Shown in pieces: positions 40,802-46,373 of a stretch of 46,373 nt of DNA; positions within the stretch are counted from its first letter, which is position 1; each line of letters opens with the position of its first letter. A program made the translations under genes and the position numbers. This stretch comes from an uncultured Bacilli bacterium (GTDB taxonomy: Bacteria > Bacillota_I > Bacilli_A > RF39 > UBA660): NCBI GenBank assembly GCA_947629235.1, contig CANRCX010000001.1, forward strand, positions 1 through 46,373, given 5' to 3'. The notes under the pieces were generated by a model, which was given only the letters and a program-made list of their open reading frames with translations, was not told where the DNA came from and searched no databases.

Positions 40802-41986
40802 ATGAATAGCAAAAATGATTTTCCTATGAAAGAAAAAAATATAATATATTTTGATAATGCCGCGACTACATTAAAACCATATAGAGTAATAAATAAAATA
40901 AATGAATATTATGAAGATTATAGTGCTAATTCTCATAGAGGGGACTATGATATTAGTTTTAAAGTAGATGATGAAATAGATTACACTAGAGAAAATGTTA
41001 AAATGTTTATTAATGCAAGAAGAAAAGAAGAAATAATATTTACTAAAAACACTACTGATTCTCTTAATACAATAGTATTTGGATTTTTTTTGAATTACTT
41101 AAAAGAAGGAGATGAAATAATACTTTCTAGTAGTGAACATGCATCAAATATACTACCTTGGATGATATTATCAATTAAAAAGAATGTTAAAATAGTTTTT
41201 GTTGATTCAGTAAATGAAAAATTACATATTAAAGATTTAATTAATAAAATTACTAATAAAACTAAAGTTATATCTCTTGCTCAAATAACTAATGTTAGTG
41301 GGGATAAAAGAGATATTAAAACTATTTGTGAAATAGCACATAAAAATAATATATTAGTAGTTGTTGATGCTGCTCAAAGTGCTCCACATATGAAAATAGA
41401 TGTACAAGATTTAGATGCAGATTTTCTTGCATTTTCAGCTCATAAAATGTGTGGACCTACTGGAGTTGGAGTTTTATATGGAAAATATGAATTACTTAAA
41501 AAAATGATTCCTTTTACATATGGTGGTGGGATGAATTTAAATTATAATGAAAGAAGTTTACAACTAGCTGAAATTCCATATAGATTTGAAGCAGGTACTC
41601 CAAATATCGCAGGAATAATTGGATTTGGTGAAGCAATTGATTTTATTAATGAAATTGGTATTGAAAATATAGAAAGACATGAGAAATATTTAAGAAAATA
41701 TTTAATAAAAGAATTAGAAAAAATACCTTATGTAAAAATATATAATAAAGATTGTGAAGGAAGTACAGTTATTATTAATGTTGAAGGTGTTATGTCAGGT
41801 GATTTAGGTTTATATTTAAATACAAATGGTATTTGTGTTAGAAGTGGTAAACATTGTGCTAAGATGGGAGATAATAAAGAAGATACTGTTAGAATTAGTT
41901 TATATTTCTATAATACATATGAAGAAATTGATTATTTGATTAAAGCATTAAAGGATAGAAAAAGTATTTATGAGTTTGCGAATTAA
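40802..41986 (+). CDS. sufS: Cysteine desulfurase, SufS type (class V aminotransferase)
   Basis: A PLP enzyme that takes sulfur from cysteine as a persulfide for Fe-S clusters or tRNA thiolation. The 394-residue protein has the SufS/CsdA order: YFDNAATTLKP (16-26), H113 in SSEHASNILPW, VVVDAAQSAPH, the PLP lysine K215 in FSAHKMCGPTG, and the active cysteine C352 in GICVRSGKHCAKM. GGTGAGG precedes the ATG. It stands alone, without sufU, sufB, sufC or sufD next to it, so it may serve another sulfur acceptor. The stop lies inside a terminator stem. Confidence 0.9.
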   Translation: MNSKNDFPMKEKNIIYFDNAATTLKPYRVINKINEYYEDYSANSHRGDYDISFKVDDEIDYTRENVKMFINARRKEEIIFTKNTTDSLNTIVFGFFLNYLKEGDEIILSSSEHASNILPWMILSIKKNVKIVFVDSVNEKLHIKDLINKITNKTKVISLAQITNVSGDKRDIKTICEIAHKNNILVVVDAAQSAPHMKIDVQDLDADFLAFSAHKMCGPTGVGVLYGKYELLKKMIPFTYGGGMNLNYNERSLQLAEIPYRFEAGTPNIAGIIGFGEAIDFINEIGIENIERHEKYLRKYLIKELEKIPYVKIYNKDCEGSTVIINVEGVMSGDLGLYLNTNGICVRSGKHCAKMGDNKEDTVRISLYFYNTYEEIDYLIKALKDRKSIYEFAN

Positions 41987-42015
41987 GATTACATATAAAA
42001 AATGTAATCTTTTTT
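41985..42015 (+). terminator. Intrinsic terminator after sufS
   Basis: The stem AAGATTACAT/ATGTAATCTT is followed by Ts. Confidence 0.85.
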
Positions 42016-42115
42016 AATTTGTTAAAAATTAAATTTTAAGTAATAAAATATAGTTTAATTTAAAATAATTTATTTAGAGAAATTTAAATTATCAATAAAA
42101 ATGTAGTATTTAAAA

Positions 42116-42150
42116 TATAATTTTGTTCATTTGAACAACTTTTTTTATTA
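42116..42150 (+). promoter_or_regulatory. -10 box and palindrome before ssb
   Basis: TATAAT (42116-42121) is followed at once by the palindrome TTGTTCA-TT-TGAACAA (42123-42138) and a T run. The palindrome would straddle the start of the transcript, so it could be an operator. It could also be a second terminator for sufS read-through. Confidence 0.35.
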
Positions 42151-42179
42151 TGTTTAAATGATTTTAGAAAGGAGGATGT

Positions 42180-42509
42180 ATGTTAAATCAAATTGTAATT
42201 GCTGGTAGGCTTACAGCTAATCCAGAGATAATTACAACTGAAAACAATAAGAAAAGGACTTATATTACAGTAGCTGTACCAAGAAGTTATAAAAATGTAG
42301 ATGGAACATATGATACTGATTTTATTAGATGTACACTTTGGAATGGTATAGCAGAAAGCACATGTGAATACTGTAAGAAAGGCGATGTTGTTGGAGTAAA
42401 AGGAAGAATACAGACATCTAGTTATGAAAAGGATGGTGATAAAGTTTATACAATGGATGTTATTGCTGAAAAAGTATCTTTTCTTAGTAGTAAAAAAGAA
42501 GCAGATTAA
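42180..42509 (+). CDS. ssb: Single-stranded DNA-binding protein, short form
   Basis: An OB-fold ssDNA-binding protein of 109 residues. It matches SSB from the start (MLNQIVIAGRLTANPEIITT) through DFIRCTLWNG and KGDVVGVKGRIQTSSYEKDG to the last strand (YTMDVIAEKVSFLSS). It then ends at KKEAD without the acidic Gln/Gly tail and the DDDIPF-type tip that SSB uses to recruit partner proteins. It is therefore a minimal SSB; a full-length copy may exist elsewhere. AAGGAGG stands before the ATG. It is not between rpsF and rpsR, the usual location of the main gene. Confidence 0.88.
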   Translation: MLNQIVIAGRLTANPEIITTENNKKRTYITVAVPRSYKNVDGTYDTDFIRCTLWNGIAESTCEYCKKGDVVGVKGRIQTSSYEKDGDKVYTMDVIAEKVSFLSSKKEAD

Positions 42510-42524
42510 AAGTCTGCTTCTTTT
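42494..42524 (+). terminator. Intrinsic terminator after ssb
   Basis: The 12-bp stem AAAAGAAGCAGA/TCTGCTTCTTTT is separated by a 7-base loop. It overlaps the ssb stop. Confidence 0.85.
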
Positions 42525-42603
42525 GTAAAATGATATCTGATTACTTGATTTTTAAAATATATATTTATTATAATAAAAATATAAATATAGAAAGGAGAAA
42601 ATA

Positions 42604-42735
42604 ATGAATAATAATAACATGAATAACATGAACAATATGAATGGAATGAACAACATGAATAACATGAATAATATGAATAACATGAATAATATGAACAACA
42701 TGAATGGAATGAACAACACGAACAACATGAATAAT
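42604..42735 (+). repeat. In-frame 9-bp tandem repeat (Met-Asn-Asn codons)
   Basis: About 14 copies of a nine-base unit (ATGAATAAC and close variants), two with a Gly codon and one with ATG changed to ACG. Length changes of nine bases would keep the frame. Confidence 0.85.
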
Positions 42736-43461
42736 CAAGGTAATCCAGATAATAAAAAGAAACTAACTTTAATTATACTTGTTGTAATTGTATTAGTAGT
42801 TGGTGCATTTGTAGTATATAAATTAATATCTAGTGATAAACCTACTACTGGTGGTGGAAGCAATGCTGCTAGTCAAAAAGAAATAGAGAAATTAGAAAAG
42901 AATATAACTAGTGAAGGACAAGTAACTAAAGAAGGAAAATTAGTAGTGTTTGCTAAAAACAATAATGATATTCCATTAAATTTAACTGTAGAAGTTGAAT
43001 TTTATGATGCAAATGGTAAAATTGTTGGAACTGGAAAAGATCTTATTAGTGGTGTAGGTGCTAAAAGCGAAGCAGCTATAGAAGTATATGAAACACCTGA
43101 ATCATTCGATAATTATAAAATTTATGTTGATGCTAGTAAATTAATAGATACTTCTGCTGTTAAAACTACTTCATATTATGATAAAGTTGAACTTACACAT
43201 AATGATAATGGTGAAGAAATTATTGTTCAAGTAAAAAATAATTCAAAAGATGTAATAGAATATATTGAAGTTGCAGTAGTATTTTATAAAAATAATAAAG
43301 TTGTAGCCTATGAAGATGATATTGAATTAGATACAAAGAGTGGAAGATCAGCAAATTGTAGTATACATTATCCTTATGATAAAAACTTTAAAGATATTTC
43401 ATTTGATACTTATAAAGTTTATTTGAATTCAGCATATTCATCTGAATATAGTGAAGATTAA
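42604..43461 (+). CDS. Membrane protein with (MNN)n repeat tail and FxLYD-like outer domains
   Basis: A 285-residue protein. Residues 1-44 are almost only Met, Asn and Gly in a three-residue period. A single transmembrane helix lies at about 53-73 (LTLIILVVIVLVVGAFVVYK), then a Gly/Ser linker, then two similar beta domains (about 100-175 and 185-280) of FxLYD type, as in LVVFAKNNNDIPLNLTVEVE and IIVQVKNNSKDVIEYIEVAV. The repeat part faces the cytoplasm and the beta domains face outside. GAAAGGAG precedes the ATG. The repeat unit in DNA is 9 bp (codons ATG AAT AAC). Function unknown. Confidence 0.8.
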   Translation: MNNNNMNNMNNMNGMNNMNNMNNMNNMNNMNNMNGMNNTNNMNNQGNPDNKKKLTLIILVVIVLVVGAFVVYKLISSDKPTTGGGSNAASQKEIEKLEKNITSEGQVTKEGKLVVFAKNNNDIPLNLTVEVEFYDANGKIVGTGKDLISGVGAKSEAAIEVYETPESFDNYKIYVDASKLIDTSAVKTTSYYDKVELTHNDNGEEIIVQVKNNSKDVIEYIEVAVVFYKNNKVVAYEDDIELDTKSGRSANCSIHYPYDKNFKDISFDTYKVYLNSAYSSEYSED

Positions 43462-43485
43462 AGTGAATGAAAATTCACTTTTTTT
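43461..43485 (+). terminator. Intrinsic terminator
   Basis: The stem AAGTGAAT/ATTCACTT with a GAAA tetraloop is followed by Ts. Confidence 0.85.
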
Positions 43486-43521
43486 ATTGGGTAAATAAAT
43501 TACTTATTTTTTTGTCAAAAA

Positions 43522-43595
43522 TTAGCACTCATATATTGACATTGCTAGAATATAATATTATAATGGAACTAGCACTGAGAAAGAAAGAGTGCTAA
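43522..43595 (+). promoter_or_regulatory. hrcA promoter with two CIRCE operators
   Basis: The promoter is TTGACA (43536-43541), a 17-bp spacer, and TATAAT (43559-43564). Operator 2, CTAGCACTG-N9-GAGTGCTAA (43569-43595), follows the promoter. Operator 1, TTAGCACTC-N9-CATTGCTAG (43522-43548), overlaps the -35. Each has one perfect and one changed half-site relative to TTAGCACTC-N9-GAGTGCTAA. HrcA would thus repress its own operon twice, with release on heat stress. Confidence 0.85.
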
Positions 43596-43609
43596 AAAGG
43601 AGGTATATT

Positions 43610-44629
43610 GTGATAGGTAGTAGACAAAAAGAATTACTAAAAGAAATAGTTCTAGAATATATTAAAACTGCTAGACCTGTTGGTAGTAAATCTTTATGTA
43701 AGAAATTTAAATGTTCAAGTGCAACTATTAGAAATGATATGGCAGAACTTGAAAGTTTAGGTTATTTAGAAAAAACACATATATCTTCAGGAAGGATTCC
43801 ATCAGAAGAAGGCTATAGATATTATGTTGATAACTTAATGGAACCTAAAAAGATAAGTGGAGAAGATATGCTTAGACTTCAAACTGTATTTAACAATAAA
43901 GAATTAGAGTTAAATGACGCGATAAGCAAAAGTTTAGAAATCATAAGTGATATCACTAATTATACTTCAGTTATTTTAGGTAAAGAGTCAAGTGATAACA
44001 AACTACAAAAAGTAGAAGTTGTGCCAATTAATGAAAGACAATTAATAGCAATTGTTATAACAAATACTGGTCATGTAGAAAATAAAACTGTTATGCTTGA
44101 TGAAGCAATTCCAACAGAAGAAATTGCTAAAACTACTGAGTTATTAAATAAAATGCTTATAGGGACGCCTATAGATGAAGTTCCAAGTAAACTAGAATTT
44201 GATATAAAACCTATTATTAGGAATTATATTAAAAATTATGAAGTTGTATATAATGCATTTTATAATGCACTTAGTAACTTTACTAGTGAAAGGGATGTTA
44301 AATTTACAGGTAAAGCTAATATATTAAAACAACCGGAATTTTCAACAGTTGATGATGTTAAAAACATTATAAGTAAATTTGAAAGCAAAGATATGGTGAG
44401 TAAAATTGAAGAAACTGGTGATGAGGTTAAGGTATATATTGGTCGCGAAAGTGAAATTGATGATAACGTAACAATAGTTAAAACAAAATATAAAGTAGCT
44501 GGAAGAGAAGGTACAATAGCAATCATTGGACCTAAAAGAATGGAATATGAAAGAGTTATCAATATGCTTGAATATTTAAAAGAACATATTGAAAACAAAG
44601 GAAAGGAAGATGAACTTGAAGAAAAATAA
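43610..44629 (+). CDS. hrcA: Heat-inducible transcription repressor HrcA
   Basis: Represses the heat-shock operons by binding CIRCE. The 339-residue protein has an N-terminal winged helix (IGSRQKELLKEIVLEYIKT, then the recognition region CSSATIRNDMAELESLGYLE at about 34-53, followed by SGRIPSEEGYRYYVD). A dimerisation and inserted dimerising domain completes it. The GTG at 43610 is chosen because AAGGAGG ends 6 nt upstream; a GTG at 43589 in the same frame lies within the operator. It is the first gene of hrcA-grpE-dnaK and is overlapped by grpE by 20 nt. Confidence 0.94.
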   Translation: MIGSRQKELLKEIVLEYIKTARPVGSKSLCKKFKCSSATIRNDMAELESLGYLEKTHISSGRIPSEEGYRYYVDNLMEPKKISGEDMLRLQTVFNNKELELNDAISKSLEIISDITNYTSVILGKESSDNKLQKVEVVPINERQLIAIVITNTGHVENKTVMLDEAIPTEEIAKTTELLNKMLIGTPIDEVPSKLEFDIKPIIRNYIKNYEVVYNAFYNALSNFTSERDVKFTGKANILKQPEFSTVDDVKNIISKFESKDMVSKIEETGDEVKVYIGRESEIDDNVTIVKTKYKVAGREGTIAIIGPKRMEYERVINMLEYLKEHIENKGKEDELEEK

Positions 44630-45218
44630 TAAAGAAACTAAAGAAGTTAAAGAAGAAAAAATAAATAAAAAAGAAGAAGTTAAAGAAGAAAAAGTAACAG
44701 AAGAATCTAGTTGTGGTGGATCTTGTGAAGGATGTGCTGGTTGTGGTGGAAGTATTGATCCAGAAACAATGGTACAAATCTTAACAGCAAGAAACCAAGA
44801 ATTAGAAGATAAATATATGCGTTTACAAGCTGAATATTTAAACTTTAAAACTAGAACTCAAAGTGAAGTTAGTAGAATGCTTCAATATGAAGGAGAAGAC
44901 TTCATTAAAGAAATTCTAGTAATTAAAGATAATTTTGAAAGAGCAATTATGATGGATGATAATGACTTAAGTGATGAAGTTAGTAAATTCTTAAGCGGAT
45001 TTAAAATGATACTAGGAAATTTAACTAATTTACTTGATAAATTTGAAGTAAAAGAAGTAGATTGCTTAGGGCTTGAATTTGATCCACATGTAGCAGAAGC
45101 AGTACTAACTGAACATGATGAAAATAAGCCTGAAAATGTTGTTCTTGAAGTATTAACTAAAGGTTATAAATATAAAGATAAATTAATTAGACCAGCAATG
45201 GTTAAAGTGAATAAATAA
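44610..45218 (+). CDS. grpE: GrpE nucleotide exchange factor with Cys cluster
   Basis: Exchanges ADP for ATP on DnaK. The 202-residue protein has a charged Lys/Glu N-terminus (1-32). A glycine-cysteine cluster with C35, C39, C42 and C45 (spacing C-x3-C-x2-C-x2-C) follows, then the long coiled-coil helix (about 53-100; TARNQELEDKYMRLQAEYLN). The beta domain closes it: VDCLGLEFDPHVAEAVLTEH and the GYKYKDKLIRPAMVKVN end. The ATG at 44610 is chosen because GGAAAGGA is just upstream. The cluster is not part of usual GrpE proteins and could bind a metal or sense redox or heat stress; this is inference. Confidence 0.94.
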   Translation: MNLKKNNKETKEVKEEKINKKEEVKEEKVTEESSCGGSCEGCAGCGGSIDPETMVQILTARNQELEDKYMRLQAEYLNFKTRTQSEVSRMLQYEGEDFIKEILVIKDNFERAIMMDDNDLSDEVSKFLSGFKMILGNLTNLLDKFEVKEVDCLGLEFDPHVAEAVLTEHDENKPENVVLEVLTKGYKYKDKLIRPAMVKVNK

Positions 45219-45236
45219 GAAAGGAAATGATAATAA

Positions 45237-46373
<1,137 letters not shown>

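Noticed and set aside
42123-42138. LexA box upstream of ssb
   Set aside because: The dyad is GTTC-N4-GAAC; the known Gram-positive box is the opposite order, GAAC-N4-GTTC.
42604-42735. Repeat region as CRISPR or noncoding satellite
   Set aside because: It is coding: a 9-bp period keeps frame with a ribosome site upstream and a membrane protein downstream.
44559-44777. Antisense frame over the start of grpE
   Set aside because: The product is a run of Phe, Thr and Ser made by reading Lys/Glu codons backwards; no start context.

Overview
The window is a chromosomal piece from a very AT-rich, low-GC Gram-positive-type bacterium. Housekeeping genes of the Firmicutes pattern support this: cdsA-rseP, recD2, spoVS, cdaA-cdaR, a T-box-controlled single-chain glyS, and CIRCE-hrcA-grpE-dnaK. 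The standard genetic code is used: tryptophan is TGG, and rseP and cdaR end at TGA. Base composition, protein style and the many small lineage-specific proteins suggest an uncultured gut Bacilli / Erysipelotrichales / RF39-like lineage. That placement is inference.

Layout. 1-1407: a complete-looking insertion sequence (DDE transposase, 30-bp imperfect terminal inverted repeats) next to the cdsA promoter. 1470-4208: cdsA, rseP, an unknown gene and an HD-domain gene, then tRNA-Arg(CCU) at 4224-4300 and a terminator. 4554-7121 (minus strand): a single-HEPN Abi-type protein and a NagD-like HAD phosphatase. 7320-21990: a surface glycopolymer locus with UDP-galactopyranose mutase, glycosyltransferases, a flippase, a tandemly duplicated capsular transferase, an initiating sugar-phosphate transferase, a polymerase/ligase-like membrane protein, an LCP transferase, a LicC-like nucleotidyltransferase and a TagB/TagF-like polyol-phosphate transferase. 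22052-26260: ogt followed by an accessory stretch with an unknown gene, a HEPN-like fragment, a DUF4143-type ATPase behind a tandem array of promoter-like 32-bp repeats, and an unknown 377-residue protein. 26354-35714: membrane proteins, recD2, spoVS, cdaA-cdaR and an unrecognised three-gene operon behind a consensus promoter. 35715-46373: glyS with a T-box, an HerA-like ATPase, a membrane-anchored Cys-containing protein, a HIT protein, sufS, ssb, a protein with an (MNN)n repeat tail, and hrcA-grpE-dnaK. dnaK runs off the window.

How the genes work together. The polysaccharide locus looks like a Wzx/Wzy-type pathway. PglC/WbaP-like priming at 13474 is followed by elongation by GT2, GT4 and two capsular-type transferases, with galactofuranose supplied by Glf. 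Export is by the flippase, polymerisation by the protein at 17121, and attachment to peptidoglycan by the LCP protein. The separately promoted LicC/TagB-F pair probably adds a CDP-activated alcohol phosphate. No Wzz/tyrosine-kinase pair is present in the window. Transcription units are well delimited: many sigma-A promoters with 17-bp spacers and often extended TGn -10 boxes, and strong intrinsic terminators.

The least explained parts are the 23.3-26.3 kb accessory stretch with its promoter-like repeat array, the 33958-35714 operon, the Abi locus with divergent promoters around a perfect palindrome, the cysteine cluster in GrpE, and the compact glycine T-box.
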